Shown here: one piece after another, positions 56,953 through 64,000 of the stretch
Layout of the letters: each line of letters opens with the position of its first letter
Position numbering within the stretch: the stretch's first letter is position 1
Assembly: GCF_001426925.1 (NCBI RefSeq)
Contig: NZ_LMFR01000020.1
Location: 124,001-188,000, forward strand
From: Microbacterium sp. Root53
Lineage (GTDB): Bacteria; Actinomycetota; Actinomycetes; Actinomycetales; Microbacteriaceae
Direction of reading: 5' to 3'
Length of the DNA: 64,000 nt
The notes under the pieces: generated by a model
Seen by the model: the letters and a program-made list of their open reading frames with translations, nothing else
Told to the model about the DNA's origin: nothing
The model's database searches: none
Program-made: the position numbers and the translations under genes

Positions 56953-57172
56953 GCGCACCTGCCGTTCTGGTTGTGGTCCTGAGGAGGGTCTCGGCTCGAC
57001 GCTAGCGGGGTCCCGGACGCCGGGAAAAGGGCTTGCCGGTTGAGCACGGACCCGGTACCGCGCGCCCCACGCTGGGCCTCCGCGACGCGAACGTATGCCC
57101 ACGGCGAACACGCGCGAGGCCCGGATACCCCGCGGGTAGGGTCATATCGACGCACCACTGAATGGAGTGAGA

Positions 57173-57766
57173 ATGCCCGAACCGCTGATGGCACAGAGTG
57201 TCTTCGACCGGCTGCTGAAGGACCGCATCATCTGGCTTGGCTCGGAGGTGCGCGACGAGAACGCGAACGAGATCTGCGCGAAGATCCTGCTGCTCGCCGC
57301 CGAGGACTCGCAGAAGGACATCTACCTGTACATCAACTCGCCCGGCGGCTCGATCACTGCGGGCATGGCGATCTACGACACCATGCAGTTCGTGCCGAAC
57401 GACATCGTCACGGTCGGCATCGGCATGGCCGCCTCGATGGGTCAGCTCCTGCTCACCAGCGGCACCAAGGGCAAGCGCTACATCACCCCGAACGCCCGCG
57501 TGCTGCTGCACCAGCCGCACGGCGGCTTCGGCGGCACGGCCAGCGACATCCAGACCCAGGCCCAGCTGATCCTCGACATGAAGCGCCGCCTGGCCGAGAT
57601 CACGGCCGCACAGACCGGCAAGACCGTCGAGCAGATCAACGAGGACGGCGACCGCGACCGCTGGTTCTCGGCCGAGGAGGCCCTCGCGTACGGCTTCGTC
57701 GACCACATCCGCGAGCACGCCGTCGACGTCACCGGTGCCGGCGGCACCGACCGCGCGGCGAACTGA
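57173..57766 (+). CDS. clpP1: ATP-dependent Clp protease proteolytic subunit ClpP1
   Basis: A 197-residue serine peptidase forming a mixed tetradecamer with ClpP2. The nucleophile serine is in [16 protein letters not shown] and the histidine in [31 protein letters not shown] forms the oxyanion region. The ATG at 57173 follows GGAGTGAG; a TAGGGT at 57137-57142 is a fair -10 box with a leader of about 25-30 bases. First gene of a two-gene operon. Confidence 0.95.
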   Translation: MPEPLMAQSVFDRLLKDRIIWLGSEVRDENANEICAKILLLAAEDSQKDIYLYINSPGGSITAGMAIYDTMQFVPNDIVTVGIGMAASMGQLLLTSGTKGKRYITPNARVLLHQPHGGFGGTASDIQTQAQLILDMKRRLAEITAAQTGKTVEQINEDGDRDRWFSAEEALAYGFVDHIREHAVDVTGAGGTDRAAN

Positions 57767-57797
57767 GCCGGCAGCCACAGAGAAGGACGTATCGAAG

Positions 57798-58463
57798 ATG
57801 CACACCCCCTACACCGGCCAGACGTCGCCCCAGGGCCTGCAGATGCCCGGCAGCCGCTACATCCTGCCCCAGTTCGAGGAGCGCACGGCCTACGGCTACA
57901 AGCGTCAGGACCCGTACAACAAGCTGTTCGAGGACCGCGTGATCTTCCTCGGCGTGCAGGTCGACGACGCGTCGGCCGACGACGTGATGGCGCAGCTGCT
58001 CGTCCTGGAGAGCCAGGATCCGGACCGCGACATCATCATGTACATCAACTCGCCCGGCGGCTCGTTCACGGCCATGACGGCGATCTACGACACGATGCAG
58101 TACATCTCGCCCCAGATCCAGACCGTGGTCCTGGGACAGGCGGCCTCCGCGGCGGCCGTACTGCTCGCGGCCGGCGCGCCCGGCAAGCGCCTGGCGCTGC
58201 CGAACGCGCGCATCCTGATCCACCAGCCCGCCGTGGGCGAGGCCGGCCACGGCCAGGCGTCGGACATCGAGATCCAGGCGGCCGAGATCCTGCGCATGCG
58301 CACGTGGCTCGAGGAGACGCTGTCGAAGCACTCCAACCGCTCGGTCGAGCAGGTCAACAAGGACATCGACCGCGACAAGATCCTCGGCGCGGTCGACGCG
58401 GTCGAGTACGGCCTCGTCGACCAGGTGCTCACGACCCGCAAGCGCCAGGCGATCGCCAAGTAG
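57798..58463 (+). CDS. clpP2: ATP-dependent Clp protease proteolytic subunit ClpP2
   Basis: A 221-residue partner of ClpP1. Serine in VVLGQAASAAAVLLAAG, histidine in ILIHQPAVGEAGHGQASD and aspartate in VNKDIDRDKILGAVDAVEYGLVDQVL complete a triad. A longer N-terminus with YILPQFEERTAYGYKRQDPYNKLFEDRVIFL is typical of ClpP2. Lies 31 bases after clpP1; AGAAGGACG serves as its site. Confidence 0.95.
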   Translation: MHTPYTGQTSPQGLQMPGSRYILPQFEERTAYGYKRQDPYNKLFEDRVIFLGVQVDDASADDVMAQLLVLESQDPDRDIIMYINSPGGSFTAMTAIYDTMQYISPQIQTVVLGQAASAAAVLLAAGAPGKRLALPNARILIHQPAVGEAGHGQASDIEIQAAEILRMRTWLEETLSKHSNRSVEQVNKDIDRDKILGAVDAVEYGLVDQVLTTRKRQAIAK

Positions 58464-58482
58464 TCGCCGACCTCCGTCGGCC

Positions 58483-58518
58483 CGACGCCCCGGATCCCGC
58501 GTGGGATCCGGGGCGTCG
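58483..58518 (+). terminator. Hairpin terminator after clpP2
   Basis: A perfect 16-base stem (58483-58498 with 58503-58518) with a GCGT loop, followed by TCGT, ends the clpP operon 20 bases after the stop. Confidence 0.75.
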
Positions 58519-58594
58519 TCGTATCTCCGCGGTAACGTCCTCGAAACCCCGGCCCGGGACCATGGGCCGCGACGGAGCGGATCGAAGGGGGAGC

Positions 58595-60067
58595 ATGACG
58601 AGCGTTCAGACCAGGGGCGGGCGCCGCGACGGCGTGTTCGTGAAGGCGATGGGATCGGTCGACGCGCTGTTCGTCGGCTTCGGCGCCATGATCGGCTTCG
58701 GCTGGATCACGCTGACCAGCGGCTGGCTCACCTCCGCGGGCACGTGGGGAGCCATGCTCGCGTTCATCGTCGGCGGGGCCATCATGGTCCTCGTCGGCCT
58801 GGTGTACTCGGAGCTCGTGTCGGCCATGCCGCACGCGGGCGGCGAGCACAACTACCTCATGCGGGGCATGGGACCGCGCTGGTCGATGCTCGGGTCGTGG
58901 GCCATCACGGGCGGCTACATCACGGTCATCCTGTTCGAGGCCGTCGCGACGCCGCGCACGTTCGACTACCTGTTCCCGGGCCTCGCCTCGCTCATGCCGA
59001 TGTACACCGTCGCGGGCTTCGAGGTCGGGCTGCCGTGGGCGCTCGTCGGCGTCGTGGCCGCGGTCGTCGTGACGTGGATCAACATCCGCGGCGTGAAGAT
59101 CACGTCGCTCGTGCAGACCTTCGTGGTGTCGTTCCTCCTCCTGGTCGCGGCGCTCCTGGTCTTCGGAGGGTTCGCGGGCGGCGACGTCGCCAACACCGAG
59201 CCGCACTTCGTCGGCGGCGTCGCGGGGTTCGCGATCGTGCTCGGCGCCGTGCCGTTCCTGTTCGTCGGCTTCGACGTGATCCCGCAGGCGGCCGAGGAGA
59301 TCGACCTGCCGCCGAAACGGATCGGACGGGTGCTCATCCTGTCCGTCGCGATGGCCGTGGCGTTCTACCTCGTGGTGATCTACGTCACCTCGCTGGCCAT
59401 GCCGGCGAGCGAGCTGGCCTCGTTCGACCTCGTGACCGCCGACGCGCTGGCCATCATGCTGGGCGCGGACTTCTGGGGACGGGTCGTGATCGCGGGGGGC
59501 CTGGCCGGCATCCTGACCTCGTGGATCGGCTTCCTGCTGGGAGCGTCGCGCCTGCTGTGGGCGATGTCGGTCTCGGGCATGATCCCGGAGTGGTTCGGGA
59601 AGGTGCACCCGAAGTACCGCACGCCGTCGAACGCGCTGCTCTTCATCGGCGCGCTGTCGGTCCTCGCCCCCTTCGGCGGCACCGCGGTGCTGGGCTGGGC
59701 CGTCGACGGCGGCTCGCCGATGATCGTGCTCGCGTACGCGCTCGTCGCGCTGTCGTTCTGCCTGCTGCGCGTCAAGGACCCGGGGATGTCGCGCCCGTTC
59801 CGCGTGGGGCGCGGGCGCACGACCGGGATGGTCGTGGGCGTCGCGGCGACCGTGCTGTGCGTGCTGCTGTTCCTGCTCTACATCCCCGGTCTCACACCCA
59901 TCAGCATCACGCTCGCCTGGCAGTCGTACCTGATCTTCGCGGTCTGGATGGTCGTCGGCGTGGTGTTCGCGCTCCGGCTCCCGAGCGGCATCAAGGCCGG
60001 GCCCGACACCGAGGCGATCCTGATCGCGGAGATCGCCGCTCGCCGCGGGCGCTCGGCGAAGGGCTGA
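58595..60067 (+). CDS. Amino acid/polyamine permease (APC superfamily)
   Basis: A 490-residue membrane protein with about 12 hydrophobic segments. FVGFGAMIGFGWITLTSGWLTSAG has the first-helix glycine motif of APC transporters that binds the substrate carboxyl; SAMPHAGGEHNYLMRGMG and FDVIPQAAEEIDLPPKRIGRVL are also typical. Substrate not determined. Start ATG 58595 after AAGGGGGAGC. It sits between clpP2 and clpX as its own unit. Confidence 0.88.
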   Translation: MTSVQTRGGRRDGVFVKAMGSVDALFVGFGAMIGFGWITLTSGWLTSAGTWGAMLAFIVGGAIMVLVGLVYSELVSAMPHAGGEHNYLMRGMGPRWSMLGSWAITGGYITVILFEAVATPRTFDYLFPGLASLMPMYTVAGFEVGLPWALVGVVAAVVVTWINIRGVKITSLVQTFVVSFLLLVAALLVFGGFAGGDVANTEPHFVGGVAGFAIVLGAVPFLFVGFDVIPQAAEEIDLPPKRIGRVLILSVAMAVAFYLVVIYVTSLAMPASELASFDLVTADALAIMLGADFWGRVVIAGGLAGILTSWIGFLLGASRLLWAMSVSGMIPEWFGKVHPKYRTPSNALLFIGALSVLAPFGGTAVLGWAVDGGSPMIVLAYALVALSFCLLRVKDPGMSRPFRVGRGRTTGMVVGVAATVLCVLLFLLYIPGLTPISITLAWQSYLIFAVWMVVGVVFALRLPSGIKAGPDTEAILIAEIAARRGRSAKG

Positions 60068-60088
60068 CCCGAGTCCGTGCGACGGACC

Positions 60089-60104
60089 GTGACAGGACTG
60101 TCAC
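60089..60104. promoter_or_regulatory. Inverted repeat between the permease and clpX
   Basis: GTGACAG-GA-CTGTCAC is a perfect 7-base inverted repeat, 85 bases before the clpX start. The tight centre suits an operator more than a terminator. No regulator is identified. Confidence 0.35.
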
Positions 60105-60188
60105 CGAATACGTCGCGCGTCGCGGCCCGGTGTCGGCGGCAGCGGTTAGGCTCGTGGAAGCTCGAACGGAAAGGCCCGAGGAGGACAC

Positions 60189-61460
60189 ATGGCTCGCATC
60201 GGTGAGAGCGCCGACCTGTTCAAGTGCTCCTTCTGCGGGAAGAGCCAGAAGCAGGTCCAGCAGCTGATCGCCGGCCCCGGCGTCTACATCTGCGACGAGT
60301 GCGTCGAACTCTGCAACGAGATCATCGAAGAGCGGATGGCCGAGTCCCAGGGCGGGGGAGAGGTCGCGGAGTTCGACTTGCCCAAGCCGCGCGAGATCTT
60401 CCAGTTCCTCGAGGAGTACGTCGTCGGCCAGGAGCCCGCCAAGCGCGCGCTCGCGGTCGCGGTCTACAACCACTACAAGCGCGTCCGCGCGCGCGGCGAG
60501 CTGAAGCCCGCCGACCAGAAGGCCGAGGACGTCGAGGTCGCCAAGAGCAACATCCTGATGCTCGGCCCGACCGGCTGCGGCAAGACCTATCTCGCCCAGA
60601 CCCTCGCGAAGCGCCTGAACGTGCCGTTCGCCGTGGCCGACGCGACGGCCCTCACCGAGGCCGGGTACGTGGGCGAGGACGTCGAGAACATCCTGCTCAA
60701 GCTGCTCCAGGCCGCGGACTTCGACGTCAAGCGCGCCGAGACCGGCATCATCTACATCGACGAGGTCGACAAGATCGCCCGCAAGGCCGAGAACCCGTCG
60801 ATCACGCGCGACGTCTCGGGCGAGGGAGTGCAGCAGGCGCTGCTGAAGATCCTCGAGGGCACGGTCGCCTCGGTGCCGCCGCAGGGCGGCCGCAAGCACC
60901 CGCACCAGGAGTTCATCCAGATCGACACGACGAACGTCCTGTTCATCGTCGCGGGGGCGTTCGCCGGACTCGAGGACATCATCTCGTCGCGCGTCGGCAA
61001 GCACGGCGTCGGCTTCGGCGCCCCGCTGCACGACAAGAGCGACGACAGCGCGCTGTTCGGCGAGGTGCTGCCGGAGGACTTGCACAAGTTCGGCCTGATC
61101 CCCGAGTTCATCGGACGCCTGCCCGTGATCGCCTCGGTGCAGCCGCTCGACCAGGACGCGCTCATGGAGATCCTGACCGCGCCGCGCAACGCGCTGGTCA
61201 AGCAGTACCAGCGCATGTTCGAGCTCGACGGCGTGCAGCTCGAGTTCGAGGAGGAGGCGCTCCGTGCGATCGCCGACCTCGCGGTGCTGCGCAAGACCGG
61301 CGCGCGCGGCCTGCGTGCGATCCTGGAGGACGTGCTCGGCCCGATCATGTTCGAGATCCCCTCGAGCGACGACGTGGCCAAGGTCGTCATCACGCGCGCC
61401 GCGGTCGAGGACGGCGCCGAGCCGACCCTCGTCCTGGCCCAGAAGAAGAAGAGCGCCTGA
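60189..61460 (+). CDS. clpX: ATP-dependent Clp protease ATP-binding subunit ClpX
   Basis: A 423-residue AAA+ unfoldase for ClpP1P2. The zinc-binding domain has [10 protein letters not shown] and [10 protein letters not shown] (four Cys); the AAA module has [28 protein letters not shown], the arginine-rich sensor EFIGRLPV and the [10 protein letters not shown] sensor 2. The ClpP-binding loop (VGFGAP, an IGF-like tripeptide) is present. The ATG follows GAGGAGGAC. Normal length. Confidence 0.97.
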   Translation: MARIGESADLFKCSFCGKSQKQVQQLIAGPGVYICDECVELCNEIIEERMAESQGGGEVAEFDLPKPREIFQFLEEYVVGQEPAKRALAVAVYNHYKRVRARGELKPADQKAEDVEVAKSNILMLGPTGCGKTYLAQTLAKRLNVPFAVADATALTEAGYVGEDVENILLKLLQAADFDVKRAETGIIYIDEVDKIARKAENPSITRDVSGEGVQQALLKILEGTVASVPPQGGRKHPHQEFIQIDTTNVLFIVAGAFAGLEDIISSRVGKHGVGFGAPLHDKSDDSALFGEVLPEDLHKFGLIPEFIGRLPVIASVQPLDQDALMEILTAPRNALVKQYQRMFELDGVQLEFEEEALRAIADLAVLRKTGARGLRAILEDVLGPIMFEIPSSDDVAKVVITRAAVEDGAEPTLVLAQKKKSA

Positions 61461-61464
61461 CGCG

Positions 61465-62043
61465 TCAGGGCTTGCCGACGGCGAGCCTCGAGCGCACCTC
61501 GGCGTCCTCGTCGAGGAACTCCGGCTCGGCCTCCGCGCCGACCGCGTCGAAGTAGCGGCTCAGGAAGCATCGGAACGCGGCCGCGTACGCGATGTCGGCG
61601 ATCTCGAGGTCGCTGAAGCCCACCTCACGCAGCCGCGTGATGTCGCTCTCGCGGATCCGGGAGGCGTCGACCGCGATCTGCTCCGCGTAGTCCAGCATCG
61701 CGACGTCCCGCTCGCTGAGGCCCGCGCTGCGGTGGTCCGCCTGGATGGCCAGGGCGCGATCGCGGCCGACGAAGCGCGTGAGGCCGCGGAAGTACACGTG
61801 GCTGCAGTAGCTGGACGGCACGTGCTTGGCGACCACCAGCGTGATCATGCGGAAGGCCTCCAGACCCAGCGAGAAGCCGTCGCGCATCTGGTGGAGGAGG
61901 CGCTCCACGGGAGCGATGAGGTCCGGTCTGGCCGAGAGGCTCCGGGTCGCGTTCATGACGGATCCCATGGCCTCCCGCTCCGCCGCGTAGACCTCCGCGA
62001 TCTCTCCGTCCGCCTCTTCGTCAGACACGGTCCTCAGGTACAT
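61465..62043 (-). CDS. Carboxymuconolactone decarboxylase/AhpD-like protein (peroxidase-related)
   Basis: A 192-residue AhpD-superfamily helical protein: [49 protein letters not shown] and [22 protein letters not shown]. The usual CxxC is reduced to a single cysteine before the histidine (SSYCSH), so a thiol-disulfide peroxidase cycle is doubtful. Its stop codon and that of clpX lie in one palindrome. The start is the ATG at 62043; the open frame upstream is not protein-like. Confidence 0.82.
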   Translation of the reverse strand: MYLRTVSDEEADGEIAEVYAAEREAMGSVMNATRSLSARPDLIAPVERLLHQMRDGFSLGLEAFRMITLVVAKHVPSSYCSHVYFRGLTRFVGRDRALAIQADHRSAGLSERDVAMLDYAEQIAVDASRIRESDITRLREVGFSDLEIADIAYAAAFRCFLSRYFDAVGAEAEPEFLDEDAEVRSRLAVGKP

Positions 62044-62105
62044 GGCGCCTCCCGTCGGCCCCCCTGCGCGAAGCGTAGACCCGGCGGGGGCGCCGCCGAC
62101 AGGCC

Positions 62106-64000
62106 TCAGCCCGTGAGGCCCCGCCGCCTCAGCAGCGGCGCGATCTCGGCGTCTCGCCCGCGGAAGTCGCGGTAGGCCTCGAGCGGATCCTTCGAACCGC
62201 CGACGCCGAGCAGGCGCCGGCGGAACCGGTCGCCGCTCCCGCGCGCGAGGCCGCCGTTCTCGCGGAACCACTCGACCGTGTCAGCGTCGAGCACCTCGGC
62301 CCAGATGTACGAGTAGTAGCCGGCGCTGTACCCGCCCGAGAACACGTGGGCGAAGTACGTCGACGAGTAGCGCGGGGGGACCGCGGGGTCGTCCAGGCCG
62401 ATCTCGGCCAGCGCCGCGGCCTCGAACGCCGCGACGTCGGTCACGGACTCGGCCTCCTCCGGCGACAGCGAGTGCCATGCCTGATCCAGCCAGGCGGCGG
62501 CGAGGTACTCGCTGGTCGCGAAGCCCTGGTTGAACGACTCCGTGGCCCGCAGCCTCTCGACCACGTCGCCAGGGAGCGGCTCCCCGGTCTCGTGGTGCAC
62601 GGCGTAGTTCGCGAGCACCTCCGGCCAGAGGATCCACATCTCGTTGACCTGGCTGGGGAACTCGACGAAGTCGCGATGCACGGCCGTGGCCGCGAAGTGC
62701 GGGTAGGTCACGGTCGCGAACAGGCCGTGCAGCGCGTGCCCGAACTCGTGGAAGAGCGTGGTGACCTGATCCAGCGTCAGCAGCGTCGGCTCTCCGGGGG
62801 CGGGCTTGGGGACGTTGAGGTTGTTGACCACCACGGGCTGGGTGCCGCGCAGCCGGGACTGCTTCACGATCGAGTTCATCCAGGCGCCGCCGTGCTTCGA
62901 GTCGCGCGTGTAGAGGTCGAGCACGTAGAGCCCGAGCGGCGAGCCGTCCTCGTTCACGACCTCGAACGTGCGCGCATCCGGGTGGTAGGCCGGGATGTCC
63001 GCCCGCTCGCGGAAGGTCACGCCGTACAGCAGGGTCGCGGCGTGGAACACGCCGTCGCGCAGCACGCGCTCTGCCTCGAACCACGGGCGCAGCGCGGTCG
63101 TGTCGAGGTCGTACTCGGCGGCCCGGACCCGCTCGGTCCAGAAGGCCCAGTCGTGCGCGGCGAGCTCATACGGCTCCGGCTCGGTCTCGTCGACCAGCCG
63201 CTGCAGCGCGGCCTTCTCTGCCCGCGCGTTGCGGGCCGCCGGCGCCGCGAGGTCGAGCAGCAGGCCGCGGACAGCCTCCGGTGTGCCGGCCGTCTGATCG
63301 GCGGTCACGTAGGCCGCGTGCGACGCGTAGCCGAGCAGCCGCGCGCGCTGCGCGCGCAGACGCACGATCTCGAGGAGCACGGGGCCGTTGTCGTGCGCGT
63401 CCCCGCGCGAGCCGCGGGCGAGCGAGGCGGCCATGATCCGCTCGCGCGCCGCCCGGTCCGTGAGCTGCGCCAGGTAGGGGTGTCCGGAGAAGAGCGTGAG
63501 GGTGACCAGCAGCCCGCCGTCCAGACCGCGGTCGCGCGCCGCCTGCGTCGCGGCCGACAGCTCGCCCGGCGTCAGCCCGTCGAGCGCCGCGGCGTCGTCG
63601 AAGACGACCGCGAGGTCGTTGGTGTCGGCGAGCAGGTTCTTCTCGAACTGGTTGGTGAGCTCCGACAGGCGCCGGTTCAGCTCGGTGAGGCGCGCTTTCG
63701 TGTCGTCATCGAGCGCGGCTCCCGCGTGGGTCATCTCGCGGAAGTGCCGCTCGACCAGGCGGCGCTCCTCGGGCTCCAGGCCGAGCTCCTCGATGCGGTC
63801 GTGCAGGGCGCGGATGCGCGCGTACAGGCGGGCATCGAGCTGGATGGCGTCGGTGTGGGCCGACATCAGGGGCGCGAGCCGCTCGTCGACGTCCTGGATC
63901 GCGGGCGTCGCGTCGGCCGCGCTCACCGTGTAGAAGGCGAGCAGCACGCGCTCCAGCAGGGCGCCGGCCCGCTCCAGCGCGACCATCGTATTGTCGAACG
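62106..64000 (-). CDS. M3 family metallopeptidase (peptidyl-dipeptidase Dcp-like), 5' end outside window
   Basis: At least 631 residues of a zinc oligopeptidase; the frame runs off the window at 64000 (FDNTMVALERAGALLER), so the N-terminal 30-50 residues are missing. The catalytic site is TTLFHEFGHALHGLF with HExxH; HYPHF-type substrate loops (TYPHFAATAVHRDFVEFPSQVNE) and FSGGYSAGYYSYIWAEVLDAD near the end match bacterial Dcp. It removes C-terminal dipeptides in the cytosol. Confidence 0.93.
   Translation of the reverse strand, partial: FDNTMVALERAGALLERVLLAFYTVSAADATPAIQDVDERLAPLMSAHTDAIQLDARLYARIRALHDRIEELGLEPEERRLVERHFREMTHAGAALDDDTKARLTELNRRLSELTNQFEKNLLADTNDLAVVFDDAAALDGLTPGELSAATQAARDRGLDGGLLVTLTLFSGHPYLAQLTDRAARERIMAASLARGSRGDAHDNGPVLLEIVRLRAQRARLLGYASHAAYVTADQTAGTPEAVRGLLLDLAAPAARNARAEKAALQRLVDETEPEPYELAAHDWAFWTERVRAAEYDLDTTALRPWFEAERVLRDGVFHAATLLYGVTFRERADIPAYHPDARTFEVVNEDGSPLGLYVLDLYTRDSKHGGAWMNSIVKQSRLRGTQPVVVNNLNVPKPAPGEPTLLTLDQVTTLFHEFGHALHGLFATVTYPHFAATAVHRDFVEFPSQVNEMWILWPEVLANYAVHHETGEPLPGDVVERLRATESFNQGFATSEYLAAAWLDQAWHSLSPEEAESVTDVAAFEAAALAEIGLDDPAVPPRYSSTYFAHVFSGGYSAGYYSYIWAEVLDADTVEWFRENGGLARGSGDRFRRRLLGVGGSKDPLEAYRDFRGRDAEIAPLLRRRGLTG

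Noticed and set aside
57070..57120. A possible ClgR-type operator (two GCGAAC words) upstream of clpP1
   Set aside because: Neither word has the properly spaced partner half-site (CGC five bases away), so it is not better than chance in this GC-rich sequence.

Overview
The window is ordinary high-GC (about 70% or more) actinobacterial chromosome. Gene content and order point to the Micrococcales, most likely Microbacterium or a close relative in Microbacteriaceae: gatCAB, ligA and mnmA side by side, clpS/DUF2017, orn next to tRNA-Arg, ettA with a DUF6993 lipoprotein, a coproporphyrin-type ferrochelatase, and treX/treY/treZ. Coding is dense, with many 1- or 4-base start/stop overlaps. I see no prophage, insertion sequence, CRISPR array or recognisable defence island.

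Layout. 1-6052: 3' end of a YbbN-like protein, cysteine desulfurase, mnmA, ligA and an aldo/keto reductase. 6155-11244: putP, then a DEAD-box helicase and an acyl-CoA ligase on the minus strand. 11291-14198: a damaged nonulosonic (sialic) acid locus with a glycosyltransferase fragment, neuA, a neuB remnant and a DUF6716 glycosyltransferase lacking its normal start. 14208-20032: gatCAB, a GH3 beta-N-acetylhexosaminidase and dinB. 20033-24058: GerW-like protein, P-loop kinase, the metallopeptidase/clpS/DUF2017 operon, tRNA-His, orn, tRNA-Arg, an HNH protein and a small protein. 24111-28460: divergent yczE/MocR pair with a palindromic operator, small proteins, msrA, ssb and a lipoprotein. 28541-34589: ettA, thioesterase, sufS-sufU, tesB, a hypothetical gene and a truncated haemoglobin. 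34586-43492: mscS, pepN, ferrochelatase, rpiB, a Fpg/Nei glycosylase, a PaiB-like protein and an amidohydrolase. 43553-48150: dps, DUF1918, gamma-carbonic anhydrase, a frameshifted LuxR-family ATPase regulator and a small ORF. 48345-64000: tRNA-Gly, tRNA-Pro, tig, a TPR protein, the glgX-treY-treZ operon, clpP1-clpP2, an APC permease, clpX, an AhpD-like protein and the 3' part of an M3 peptidase.

Functional themes: tRNA quality and thiolation (mnmA with its desulfurase, gatCAB); Fe-S assembly (sufS, sufU); proteostasis (tig, clpP1P2, clpX, clpS, pepN); trehalose synthesis from glycogen (glgX, treY, treZ); and DNA maintenance (ligA, dinB, ssb, Fpg/Nei, dps).

Two observations stand out. First, the sialic-acid locus carries several independent lesions: two internal deletions, an in-frame TAG, and lost 5' ends. 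Second, at least sixteen genes have a TANNNT hexamer placed exactly 6 or 7 bases before the start codon with no room for a ribosome binding site, the layout of leaderless transcription.
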